The notes below the pieces were generated by a model. It searched no databases, had not been told where the DNA came from, and saw nothing but the letters and a program-made list of their open reading frames with translations. DNA of 64,000 nt from Phocaeicola paurosaccharolyticus JCM 15092 (GTDB taxonomy: Bacteria > Bacteroidota > Bacteroidia > Bacteroidales > Bacteroidaceae). How positions within the stretch are numbered: the first letter of the stretch is position 1; the number at the start of each line of letters is the position of its first letter. Position numbers and translations under genes: made by a program. Below are positions 54,331 through 63,214 of this stretch, piece after piece. The DNA is taken from NCBI RefSeq assembly GCF_000613805.1, contig NZ_BAJR01000010.1, positions 1 to 64,000 on the forward strand, in the 5' to 3' direction.

Positions 54331-56796
54331 ATGTCAAGCTCAATTGAAAACATTAACAAACTAATAAAATCTAAACTGATTGGTGGTTATGAAAGTAATA
54401 TTGATTGGATTCTTACAGACAGCCGTTCAGTGTGTTTCCCGGAAGAAACTCTCTTTTTTGCATTAAAGACAAAAAGGAATGATGGTCACAAATATATTGA
54501 TGAATTATTTGAAAAAGGGGTACGCAACTTTGTTGTAAGTACTCTTCCAGAAAAAAAAGATAACTATCCAAACTGCAATTTTCTATTAGTAAACGATACA
54601 TTGAAGGCTCTTCAGCTATTGGCGGAGAAGCATCGTGAGAATTTCCAGATTCCAGTGATAGGTATCACAGGAAGTAACGGAAAGACAATAGTCAAAGAGT
54701 GGCTTTATCAGTTGCTCAATGAGAATTATGTTATTACACGTTCACCAAGAAGTTACAACTCACAGATTGGTGTTCCTCTATCGGTATGGATGATGAATGA
54801 GAATACTGAGTTGGGCATATTCGAAGCCGGAATCTCTGAAATGGGTGAGATGGAGGAACTCCGTAATATTATTCGTCCAACTATAGGTATACTTACCAAT
54901 ATCGGAGGTGCTCATCAAGAGAACTTCTTTTCAATGCAGGAGAAGTGTATGGAGAAACTGTCACTATTTAAAGATTGTGATGTGATAGTTTATAATGGAG
55001 ATAATGAACTTATCAGCAGCTCAGTACTGAAATCACTCTTCACATCAAGAGAGATTGCATGGAGTACAAAGGATAATGAACGTCCTCTATTCATAGAATC
55101 AATAGATAAGGGTGATAATTCTACAACAATAACATACCGCTATATCGGTATGCCGGGAAAATATACCATCCCATTTATCGATGATGCATCTATTGAGAAT
55201 TCAATCCATTGTGTTTCTATAGCTCTATATTTCATGATACCACAGGATGTGATAGCTGCAAGAATGGAAAAGCTGGAGCATATAGCAATGCGTCTTGAGG
55301 TTAAAGAGGGAAAGAGTGGTTGTGTTCTTATCAATGATAGTTACAATTCAGATCTTGCTTCACTTGACATAGCACTTGACTTCATGTCTAGACGTTCGGA
55401 TGACAAGGGTAAGAAGCGTACACTTATACTATCGGATATGTTTCAGACGGGACAGAGTAGTAAGCTGCTTTATCGTCAAGTAGCAGAACTTGTTCATAGT
55501 CGTGGAATAGATAAGATTATTGGTGTTGGAGATGATATTCAGGCTGCCTCATCACGCTTTGATGTAGAGAAATACTTCTTTCAGAATACACAGCAACTAA
55601 TAGAGTCGGAAATGCTTCAATCCTTGAAGAATGAGGTCGTACTGATAAAAGGTTCACGAAACTTCCATTTCGAAGAGATTTCTGACTTGCTGGAACTTAA
55701 AGTTCATGAGACAATACTTGAGATAAATCTAAATGCAATAGTAGATAATCTTAACTACTATAGAAATAAGCTTAAACCAGAGACAAAATTGGTATGTATG
55801 GTAAAGGCATTTGCTTATGGTGCCGGCTCTTTTGAAATTTCTAAGACTCTACAGGACCATCGTGTGGACTATCTTGCTGTTGCAGTGGCTGATGAAGGAT
55901 CTGAGTTAAGAAAAGCAGGAATTACATCGTCTATAATGATTATGAATCCTGAGCTGAGCGCTTTTAAGACAATGTTTGATTATAGACTAGAACCTGAGGT
56001 ATATAGTTTCAATCTTCTTGAAGAACTGATAAAAGCTGCAGAAAAAGAGGGAGTCACAAACTTCCCTATACATATAAAACTAGATACTGGAATGCATAGA
56101 CTTGGCTTTATACCTGAGGAGATTCCTGAGTTGATAAGACGCCTTAAGTCTCAGAATGCGGTAATACCTCGTTCGGTATTCTCACACCTTGTTGGTAGTG
56201 ATTCAGATCAATTTGACTCATTTACAAAACGTCAGATTGAGACTTTTGAGAAGGCATCTACTGAACTACAGGATGCTTTCTCACACAAGATAATAAGACA
56301 TATCTGTAACACTGCAGGTATTGAGAGATTTCCAGGTGCTCAGTTTGATATGTGCCGCTTAGGTTTGGGACTATATGGAGTTGACCCTTATACAAACAAA
56401 ATTTTGCATAATGTATCAACTCTGAAGACGACCATACTACAGATTCATGATGTACCTAAAGAGGAGACTGTAGGGTATAGCCGAAAGGGAAAACTTAATC
56501 GTGACTCAAGGATAGCAGCTATACCTATAGGATATGCTGACGGAGTTGACCGTCATCTTGGTAATGGCAATGCATATTGCCTGGTTAATGGACAGAAGGC
56601 ATATTATGTTGGTAACATATGTATGGATGTATGTATGATTGATGTAACCGATATTGATTGTAAAGAGGGGGATAAAGTTGAGATATTCGGTGATAATCTT
56701 CCTGTAACACTTCTTGCGGAAAAGTTAGGCACAATACCTTACGAGATACTTACAAGTGTATCGAACAGAGTAAAGAGAGTATACTATCACGATTAA
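54331..56796 (+). CDS. MurF-alanine racemase fusion (UDP-MurNAc-tripeptide--D-Ala-D-Ala ligase / alanine racemase)
   Basis: 821 residues. The MurF part is about 1-455: the ATP-binding loop GITGSNGKTIVKEW, FEAGISEMGEMEELRNIIRPTIGILTNIG, and INDSYNSDLASLDIAL. The alanine racemase part is about 460-821: the PLP-lysine motif VCMVKAFAYGAGSFE, HIKLDTGMHRLGF, FDMCRLGLGLYGVDP, the catalytic Tyr region TVGYSRKGK, and the C-terminal YEILTSVSNRVKRVYY. MurF adds D-Ala-D-Ala to the peptidoglycan precursor and Alr makes the D-alanine it needs, so the fusion couples supply and use. This fusion is known in Bacteroidetes. MurF's usual KxxN and NDxYN motifs are visible; the Alr half keeps its key residues. Confidence 0.92.
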   Translation: MSSSIENINKLIKSKLIGGYESNIDWILTDSRSVCFPEETLFFALKTKRNDGHKYIDELFEKGVRNFVVSTLPEKKDNYPNCNFLLVNDTLKALQLLAEKHRENFQIPVIGITGSNGKTIVKEWLYQLLNENYVITRSPRSYNSQIGVPLSVWMMNENTELGIFEAGISEMGEMEELRNIIRPTIGILTNIGGAHQENFFSMQEKCMEKLSLFKDCDVIVYNGDNELISSSVLKSLFTSREIAWSTKDNERPLFIESIDKGDNSTTITYRYIGMPGKYTIPFIDDASIENSIHCVSIALYFMIPQDVIAARMEKLEHIAMRLEVKEGKSGCVLINDSYNSDLASLDIALDFMSRRSDDKGKKRTLILSDMFQTGQSSKLLYRQVAELVHSRGIDKIIGVGDDIQAASSRFDVEKYFFQNTQQLIESEMLQSLKNEVVLIKGSRNFHFEEISDLLELKVHETILEINLNAIVDNLNYYRNKLKPETKLVCMVKAFAYGAGSFEISKTLQDHRVDYLAVAVADEGSELRKAGITSSIMIMNPELSAFKTMFDYRLEPEVYSFNLLEELIKAAEKEGVTNFPIHIKLDTGMHRLGFIPEEIPELIRRLKSQNAVIPRSVFSHLVGSDSDQFDSFTKRQIETFEKASTELQDAFSHKIIRHICNTAGIERFPGAQFDMCRLGLGLYGVDPYTNKILHNVSTLKTTILQIHDVPKEETVGYSRKGKLNRDSRIAAIPIGYADGVDRHLGNGNAYCLVNGQKAYYVGNICMDVCMIDVTDIDCKEGDKVEIFGDNLPVTLLAEKLGTIPYEILTSVSNRVKRVYYHD

Positions 56797-56811
56797 CAAT
56801 AATAATTTAAT

Positions 56812-57499
56812 ATGAAAGCACGCATACTTTTTTTTGTCATTGCTCTGTCTGTTGACATTTAATGTGACATTTGCACAGAGCCTGAAATCTGTCTCTATAC
56901 TTGGAGACTCATACTCTACATTCGAGGGTTTTATTCCCGATGGAAATAGTATATGGTATTGGAAGACTCCAAATCCTTCATTAACTGATGTTGATAAAGT
57001 AACCCAGACATGGTGGCATAAGTTTGTAAAAGAGAATAATTTCAAACTTCTTGTGAATGATTCATATTCTGGCTCTACAATATGTAATACAGGATATAAT
57101 AAAGAGGACTATACAGACAGATCGTTTATAACAAGAATGAAAAGACTTGGGTGCCCTGATGTAATCTTTATTTTTGGTGCAACAAATGACTCTTGGGCAA
57201 ACTCTCCTATAGGGGATTTTAAGTACTCTGATTGGACAAAGGAAGATCTCTATAATTTCAGACCTGCACTATCATATCTGCTATCAAATATGATTGACTA
57301 CTATCCTAACATAAAGATATATTATATACTGAATGATGGGCTTAAAGAGGAGATAAACAACTCTATAAAAGATATTTGCAAACATTATGAAATATCTCTT
57401 ATAGAGTTGAAAAATATTGATAAGAAAAATGGGCACCCATCTGTTGTTGGAATGCAACATATATCAGAGCAACTTAAAGGTGCTTTACTTCTTAATTAA
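56812..57499 (+). CDS. Secreted SGNH/GDSL-type hydrolase with out-of-frame signal peptide start
   Basis: The hydrolase frame is open to 57499 and can start only at TTG 56834 in this sequence. The natural start is ATG 56812 (MKARIL), 15 nt after murF-alr; it runs through eight T (56828-56835) and then out of frame to a TAA. With seven T the two join into a perfect signal peptide ending NVTFAQ. The hydrolase (about 205 residues) has SILGDSYSTFEG with the nucleophile Ser, a block-III-like FGATND, and NGHPSVVGM carrying the catalytic His; the usual Asp three residues before that His is Lys. The substrate is unknown, probably an acyl ester on a periplasmic glycan. The gene overlaps the convergent doxX by 15 nt. 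Confidence 0.75.
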
Positions 57500-57919
57500 T
57501 TTATTTCTTACTAGATAATCAACAGAATATCTTCCTGGACCTGAAATATAAGAGATACAGAAAACCGCAAGATATAGTATTGCAAGTTCTTTAACTGCCA
57601 TCGGATCGTTAGCATGTATCACAAATACAGCAACTAACATGGTAAATATCAGAGGTATAAGCACTACTCTAGTGATAAATCCAAAAGTGAATGCAAGTCC
57701 GCAGAAAAGCTCTGCAAAGATTGCAAGCATAAGAGAAAGCTGAGAACCTACACCGAGAGGATCAGGGAAATTCTGCTCTAATGTACTGAAACTGGTCAAT
57801 TTCATATAACCATGGCTAATGATAAAAAGACCAAAAACTAATCTTAGTGCCAGTATCGCTACTGATACTGTTTTTGTGGACTCTTCACTAGGGAAAAGAA
57901 ATTTGTACAATGCATTCAT
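57485..57919 (-). CDS. DoxX-family membrane protein
   Basis: 144 residues from the ATG at 57919 (MNALYKFLFPS), chosen because family members begin close before the first helix. An in-frame ATG at 57982 would add 21 hydrophobic residues. Four transmembrane helices are seen, with the family pattern LALRLVFGLFIISHGYMKL, LMLAIFAELFCGLAFTFGF and VLIPLIFTMLVAVFVIHAND. DoxX proteins are linked to redox or sulfur metabolism in some bacteria, but the function here is unknown. Confidence 0.8.
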   Translation of the reverse strand: MNALYKFLFPSEESTKTVSVAILALRLVFGLFIISHGYMKLTSFSTLEQNFPDPLGVGSQLSLMLAIFAELFCGLAFTFGFITRVVLIPLIFTMLVAVFVIHANDPMAVKELAILYLAVFCISYISGPGRYSVDYLVRNKLIKK

Positions 57920-57987
57920 AATTGTTAATATTAGTGTTATATACAAGTATAACATTTTAATAGACAATTTTGTTTTAAACAATTTAT

Positions 57988-60900
57988 ATGAACGAAGAGA
58001 TAAGAGAGTATTATCAGGAATTACTTAATATATATCAAGGAAATCAGACCCTTGAGCGCAAATATAGAAAGATGCGTGAACTGCTTGAAAGGGCAGTCCG
58101 CTCACAGATTAAGGATACCTCTCTACAGACTACTGACTTTGCTGCACGGTTGAATTATGTTGCAACCATGAGCAATATGGATAATGTTGAATTTAATAAT
58201 ATCCATTCGTTCCGTCTTACTTCAAATGAGATTCTTAATCATCGGTTGGAACCTACAAATGAAGATTTTTTACGTCACCTATCCGCTGTCTCTTTTGCAT
58301 TAAAGAGGATATTCAAAGTAGATATTCCTCTTAACCTTTTCTCTGTCTTACCCAAATATTCTTCAACTTCTGAATATAGGAGAGTAGCTTCAAAGAAGAT
58401 AAAGAGGGTGAGAGTATGTTTTGACTATGCTGATGAAACATATCTATATGTAAGATCATCGGATAGTATTGACGATGACTATATAAAGGTACGATATAAT
58501 ATCAAAGGCGTTAACGAGGAGTTTGCTGAGAGTATTGATAACCTGTGGCGCTTTGCACAACTCAACCTTCTTGATGTTGAGGTGAATGATGAGGGAGAGT
58601 ATACTCCTTCATTCATTGTTGTGGAGCCTGATTATCTTATAGATATCAGTTCGCTAGCTGAATGTTACCGTGACTATGGGTCTCATCCTGGCAACTATAT
58701 ATTGAGTCGTCTTATGCCTATTGATAATACCAGACCTTTACTCTTAGGAAATATAGCTAATCTTTTTCTTGATGAGTGGATACACTCTAAAGATGGTGAA
58801 CCTGACTATTTGGAGTGCATGAAGATGGCATTCCGACAATATCCTATTGAACTTGCTGCATGTGATGATCTAAAGGACCCTATAAAAGAGAAGGAGTTCT
58901 TTAATAGTTGCCGCCTGCATTTTGATAATATCCGTAAAACAGTTGAAGAGACATTTGTTGATCCCGGTTATAGACTTGATAAGCAGGATGCCGTTCTTGA
59001 ACCTTCATATATATGTGAGGCATTGGGTATTCAGGGAAGACTAGACTATATGCAGCGTGATATGAGCAGCTTCATAGAGATGAAATCGGGTAAGGCTGAT
59101 GAGTATGCTATTCCCGGTAAAATTGAGCCGAAAGAGAATAATAGAGTTCAAATGTTGCTTTATATGGCTGTACTTGATTATAGTATGGGTAGATCAAGAA
59201 GGTCAGTGCACCCGTATCTTTTTTATTCCAGGTATCCGATGCTCTACCCGGCTCGTGCATCTTGGACTCAGCTCAGACATATTATAAACTTAAGAAACCT
59301 TATTTTACAACAGGATTACGGAACTCAACTACACAACAATATTGATTATACTGCCGAATTACTCTCTGGTATTAACTCAACTACTCTTAATATTAAAAAA
59401 CTATCAAATCATTTTTGGGAGAGATATCTGCGCCCATCTATTGATAGTTTGGATATTGATATAAAAGCACTTGATGATATTGAGAAGAGATATCTATATC
59501 AGTTATATAACTTTATAACAAAAGAGTTATATACATCAAAGTCAGGTGATGCAGAGTATGAAAGTGCAAGGAAAGGGGCTTCTGCTCTTTGGCGCACATC
59601 CCTCGATGAGAAGTGTGAGGCAGGTGAGATTCTTTATGATTTAATAATCAGTGATAATCATGTTGCTGAACTGCATAAAGCCCATATTACACTAGAAATT
59701 CCTGATTATGGAGAGGAGTATCTGCCTAATTTCCGAAATGGTGATGCCGTAGTACTGTATGAGAGGAATACAAATGACGATAATGTTTCCAATAAGATGG
59801 TATTTAAAGGAAATATTGAGAATATTAATGATGAGAAGATAACAATACGCCTTCGTGCTTCACAAAAGAATGTCAGAGTTTTCCCTCAAGAGAGCAAATA
59901 TGCAGTTGAACATGATGTTATGGATACTACTTTTCGCTTTATGTATACCGGACTTTCACAGTTTATTAAAGCAAATCCAATGCGTCGTAAACTGTTGCTT
60001 GGTATAAGAGAACCAGAACATGATGATTCTTATGATGAAAAAATAGCCATTTCATCGAATGATTTTGAGAGGGTGGCTTTAAAAGTAGAGGCTGCAAAAG
60101 ATTGTTTCCTTTTGGTAGGACCTCCTGGAACAGGTAAGACATCTTGCGCTCTTAAAACAATAGTTGAGAGAGCTTTCAATAGTGGAAAACAGTTGCTGAT
60201 AATGGCATATACAAATAGGGCTGTTGATGAAATATGCCAGTCGGTAGAGTCGATTACACCTAAAATAAGATATATACGTGTTGGTAGCGAACTTTCGTGT
60301 GATGCACGATATCGCGGATCTCTTATAGAAAATGTGCTTGACAACTGTCAGAAGAGAGCAGATGTTCAAAGGCTTATATCTGAGTGTCGTGTATATATAG
60401 GCACGGTAGCAAGCATCTCTGCTAAACCTGAACTGTTCAGACTTAAGCGCTTTGATCTTGCTTTAATTGATGAGGCTACACAGGTGCTTGAACCGCAATT
60501 GTTAGGTATTTTATCGGCAAAGTTCTCCGATGGCAGGGATGCTATAGGGAAGTTTGTATTGATTGGCGATTATAAACAGTTGCCTGCCGTAGTGCTGCAG
60601 AGTGACGATGACGCCATTGTGTGTGATAACACATTAAGAGAACTAGGTTTTGAATCACTAAAAAAATCTTTCTTCGAGCGACTATATACAAAGTATAAAA
60701 ATAGTGATTGCTCATATTGTATAGATATGCTTTGCCGACAGGGAAGAATGCACCCTATGGTTGAGGCTTTCCCGAATGAAGAGTTTTATGAGGGTAAATT
60801 GATTCCGGTAGGTTTGCCACACCAGTTGGAGAATATAAATAATGCTATGAACTTCATCCCTTCCCAACGAGATATTGACTCAATCTCAGGAAAGAGTAAC

Positions 60901-61323
60901 AAGTATGAAGCTAAGATAGTTGCTGATATTGTTCAGAAGCTATTCTTTGAACTTGGAGATAGATTTGTCCCTTCTCTTTCAATAGGTGTTATAACGCCAT
61001 ATAGGAGTCAGATAGCTATGATAAGGAAAGAGATTCACGATCTTGACATTCCGCAATTAGATGAGATCTCGGTCGATACCGTTGAAAGATATCAGGGTAG
61101 CCAGCGAGATATAATAATATACTCCTTTTCTGTTAACTACCTTTATCAACTTAAAATGCTTCCAAATATAATTGAGGAGAATGGAAATCTGATTGACAGA
61201 AAACTTAATGTGGTGCTTACAAGATCAAGAAGAAGAATATATATAACCGGAGTTGAGGATATATTGCGGAATAATGTGATATATAGAAATCTGATAGATT
61301 ATATTAAAGGAACAACCTTATAA
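57988..61323 (+). CDS. Dna2-like protein: RecB-family nuclease domain fused to SF1 helicase
   Basis: 1111 residues. After a helical N-terminal region (1-210) comes DISSLAEC, as at the start of Dna2/Cas4 nucleases. A PD-(D/E)xK core follows: GRLD353YM, IE364MK366SGKA, and Q388MLLY392 (the QxxxY motif). The C-terminal half is a superfamily 1B helicase of the Dna2/Upf1 kind: GPPGTGKT (711-718), motif Ia AYTNRAVDEI, DEAT (828-831), IGDYKQLPAVV, VITPYRSQI, VERYQGSQRDIIIYS and LNVVLTRSRRRIYI. Of the four iron-sulfur cysteines of Dna2/AddB/Cas4, only the first candidate (LAEC) is seen. It should unwind and trim DNA ends or flaps; a repair role or a stand-alone defence role cannot be told apart. Neighbours are unrelated housekeeping genes. 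Confidence 0.85.
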   Translation: MNEEIREYYQELLNIYQGNQTLERKYRKMRELLERAVRSQIKDTSLQTTDFAARLNYVATMSNMDNVEFNNIHSFRLTSNEILNHRLEPTNEDFLRHLSAVSFALKRIFKVDIPLNLFSVLPKYSSTSEYRRVASKKIKRVRVCFDYADETYLYVRSSDSIDDDYIKVRYNIKGVNEEFAESIDNLWRFAQLNLLDVEVNDEGEYTPSFIVVEPDYLIDISSLAECYRDYGSHPGNYILSRLMPIDNTRPLLLGNIANLFLDEWIHSKDGEPDYLECMKMAFRQYPIELAACDDLKDPIKEKEFFNSCRLHFDNIRKTVEETFVDPGYRLDKQDAVLEPSYICEALGIQGRLDYMQRDMSSFIEMKSGKADEYAIPGKIEPKENNRVQMLLYMAVLDYSMGRSRRSVHPYLFYSRYPMLYPARASWTQLRHIINLRNLILQQDYGTQLHNNIDYTAELLSGINSTTLNIKKLSNHFWERYLRPSIDSLDIDIKALDDIEKRYLYQLYNFITKELYTSKSGDAEYESARKGASALWRTSLDEKCEAGEILYDLIISDNHVAELHKAHITLEIPDYGEEYLPNFRNGDAVVLYERNTNDDNVSNKMVFKGNIENINDEKITIRLRASQKNVRVFPQESKYAVEHDVMDTTFRFMYTGLSQFIKANPMRRKLLLGIREPEHDDSYDEKIAISSNDFERVALKVEAAKDCFLLVGPPGTGKTSCALKTIVERAFNSGKQLLIMAYTNRAVDEICQSVESITPKIRYIRVGSELSCDARYRGSLIENVLDNCQKRADVQRLISECRVYIGTVASISAKPELFRLKRFDLALIDEATQVLEPQLLGILSAKFSDGRDAIGKFVLIGDYKQLPAVVLQSDDDAIVCDNTLRELGFESLKKSFFERLYTKYKNSDCSYCIDMLCRQGRMHPMVEAFPNEEFYEGKLIPVGLPHQLENINNAMNFIPSQRDIDSISGKSNKYEAKIVADIVQKLFFELGDRFVPSLSIGVITPYRSQIAMIRKEIHDLDIPQLDEISVDTVERYQGSQRDIIIYSFSVNYLYQLKMLPNIIEENGNLIDRKLNVVLTRSRRRIYITGVEDILRNNVIYRNLIDYIKGTTL

Positions 61324-61346
61324 ATAATGCCAAGTTGTATATATAA

Positions 61347-61397
61347 TTAAAGGTTCAGAATTGTCGTCAATTAATAACAACGATTCTGAACCTTTAA
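61347..61397. terminator. Bidirectional terminator between helicase and exuT-like gene
   Basis: TTAAAGGTTCAGAA (61347-61360) pairs with TTCTGAACCTTTAA (61384-61397), extended inwards by an A-T and a G-U pair. It lies between two convergent genes, with A/T-rich flanks on both sides. Confidence 0.75.
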
Positions 61398-61426
61398 AAT
61401 TGAGTAGTATTATAGATTTTATTATT

Positions 61427-62941
61427 TTATTCTAAAACGATAGGTTTGTATTTTGGAACCAAACTCTTCATTATAATCCATCCAATCAGGTATGATACAG
61501 CACATACACAGAAGATAATAAAATAACCTGCAGGTTTTCCATAGAATCCCATGAATTCCATTTGTGGTTGTAGAAATGTAGCACCTTGTGCTAGCAACTC
61601 CTTAGTCATCTCTACTTCTTGGCCGTCTACCAATGTTGTTCCTGCTGCATATACAAATAGGTTACCTGCAACATATTGCATAATCATAGATCCTATACCT
61701 CCTGCCATACCACCAATACCTGTAACTGTTGCGATTGCCGATTTAGGGAACATATCACCAACAGTAGAGAAAATATTAGCACTCCAAGATTGATGTGCAG
61801 CACATCCAAGTCCTATCATTATAATAGGTAACCATGGAGAAATAGTACCAAGTGGTTGAGCAAGTAGAACAAGAAGTGGAATAAATGCAAATATTAACAT
61901 GGCACGCATACGTGCTGCATAAGGATTAAGTCCTGTTTTGTTAATTATTATAGTTGGAAGTTTACCTCCATATATTGAGAGCATTGTAATAGCATATAGA
62001 GTAAATATAAGTGCAATGCCTAATCCTTCGGATGTCTTTATGTTGAACTGTGTGCTAAGGTATGACGGAGTCCAGAAGAGGAAGAACCACCATACACCAT
62101 CTGTAGCGAACTTACCTATAGCAAAAGACCAAGTCTGTTTGTATGAGAAAGCTTTCCAAATACTTATTGACTTCTCTTTATGCTCTGTTTCTTTAACAGT
62201 ATCATTGTCATCTTTATCTTGTTCAATATACTCTAGTTCTACCTTATTAACATGCTTGCTCTTGCTTGGAGTAGAGTATATGAAAACCCAAAGTCCCATC
62301 CATACGAAGCCAAAAACACCAATTACGATAAATGCCATTTCCCATCCGAGGAATTTAGCAAGGTATGGAATTGTAAGTGGAGCAATCAGTGCTCCAATAG
62401 ATGCTCCTGCATTGAATATTGATGTGGCGTAAGCTCTATCTTTCTTAGGGAAATATTCAGCTGTAACTTTAATTGCAGCAGGGAAGTTTCCTGACTCACC
62501 AAGTGCCAATATACATCTAGCAGCTAGGAAAGCATACATACTCACAGTCGATATTGTAACTACTACATCGCCTGTTGCGCCTATAAGTGCTGCTTTGCTG
62601 CCAATACCTGTCCAATACTCAGTAAATATTCCACAGCCTGCATGCATACAAGCACCTAAACTCCATATGCCTATAGCCCAAAGATAACCTTTCTTTGTTC
62701 CCATCCAGTCAATGAACTTTCCGGCAAAAATCATGCATACTGCATATACAAGAGAGAAGATTGATGTTATTGTTCCGTAATGACTTTCATTCCAATGGAA
62801 CTCGGGTTTAATAAATTCATCCCATGTTAAAGAGAGGACTTGTCGGTCAAGGTAATTTACTGTAGTGGCAAAAAACAGCATAGAACAGATAACCCATCTG
62901 TAATTGGTCATTTTGTCATTCCCATTTTGGAGTGCTTCCAT
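61427..62941 (-). CDS. MFS transporter, hexuronate (ExuT) type
   Basis: 504 residues, 12 transmembrane helices, no signal peptide. The first helix region WVICSMLFFATTVNYLDRQVLS and the following WNESHYGTITSIFSLVYA are the signature of the anion:cation symporter/ExuT group. ALGESGNFPAAIKVTAEYFPKKDRA and the later GMAGGIGSMIMQ are also typical. It likely imports galacturonate or glucuronate at the inner membrane and would thus take up the monosaccharides from pectin breakdown begun by PUL 1. The predicted start is the ATG at 62941 (MEALQN); an ATG ten codons later is possible. It has a consensus promoter and operator-like repeats upstream. Confidence 0.85.
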   Translation of the reverse strand: MEALQNGNDKMTNYRWVICSMLFFATTVNYLDRQVLSLTWDEFIKPEFHWNESHYGTITSIFSLVYAVCMIFAGKFIDWMGTKKGYLWAIGIWSLGACMHAGCGIFTEYWTGIGSKAALIGATGDVVVTISTVSMYAFLAARCILALGESGNFPAAIKVTAEYFPKKDRAYATSIFNAGASIGALIAPLTIPYLAKFLGWEMAFIVIGVFGFVWMGLWVFIYSTPSKSKHVNKVELEYIEQDKDDNDTVKETEHKEKSISIWKAFSYKQTWSFAIGKFATDGVWWFFLFWTPSYLSTQFNIKTSEGLGIALIFTLYAITMLSIYGGKLPTIIINKTGLNPYAARMRAMLIFAFIPLLVLLAQPLGTISPWLPIIMIGLGCAAHQSWSANIFSTVGDMFPKSAIATVTGIGGMAGGIGSMIMQYVAGNLFVYAAGTTLVDGQEVEMTKELLAQGATFLQPQMEFMGFYGKPAGYFIIFCVCAVSYLIGWIIMKSLVPKYKPIVLE

Positions 62942-63028
62942 CTTAATAGATTTATTTTAGATTATTATATAGACCTTTCCGTATATTTAATATGGTAGGT
63001 ACTTTTTCTTGTTAGAAATAAAACTTGC

Positions 63029-63059
63029 CAAAAATAAGGCCAATTATTTATTATTCAAA
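63029..63059 (-). promoter_or_regulatory. Full Bacteroides-type promoter of the hexuronate transporter
   Basis: On the minus strand: TTTG (63059-63056), a 19-nt spacer, then TATTTTTG (63036-63029). Both boxes match the Bacteroidota consensus TTTG-N19-TAnnTTTG. Transcription should start near 63022, giving a leader of about 80 nt. This is the best promoter match found in the window. Confidence 0.7.
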
Positions 63060-63108
63060 GGTCTTCCTTCTATTTAATTGACAATTTTATTATTTTTTAT
63101 TTATTTTA

Positions 63109-63144
63109 TGTTATCGCACACGAAAAAACTTGTTATCGCACACG
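63109..63144. promoter_or_regulatory. Tandem 14-nt direct repeat, operator-like
   Basis: TGTTATCGCACACG occurs at 63109-63122 and again at 63131-63144, a 22-bp period (two helical turns). The repeats lie 50-85 bp upstream of the -33 box of the hexuronate transporter promoter, a position suited to activator binding. Confidence 0.65.
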
Positions 63145-63155
63145 GGTTGAAGAAA

Positions 63156-63189
63156 AGCGCTTCCACTATATTTTGATAGTGGAAGCGCT
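63156..63189 (-). terminator. Terminator of the phosphate transporter gene
   Basis: 14-bp perfect stem AGCGCTTCCACTAT (63156-63169) with ATAGTGGAAGCGCT (63176-63189). On the minus strand it is followed by TTTTCTTC, 26 nt after the stop codon. Confidence 0.85.
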
Positions 63190-63214
63190 AAGTTATGATT
63201 AGGAATAAAATCTC

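Noticed and set aside
54331-56796. Possible fusion artefact joining murF and alr
   Set aside because: Both parts are complete, the linker is continuous, and this fusion is known in Bacteroidetes.
61938-62432. 164-codon open frame on the plus strand inside the hexuronate transporter gene
   Set aside because: It is antisense to a clear MFS protein, has no family-like content and no ribosome binding site; it is a shadow of the real gene.
63109-63144. Possible CRISPR-like repeats
   Set aside because: Only two 14-nt copies 8 nt apart; too short and too few for an array, and placed like an operator.
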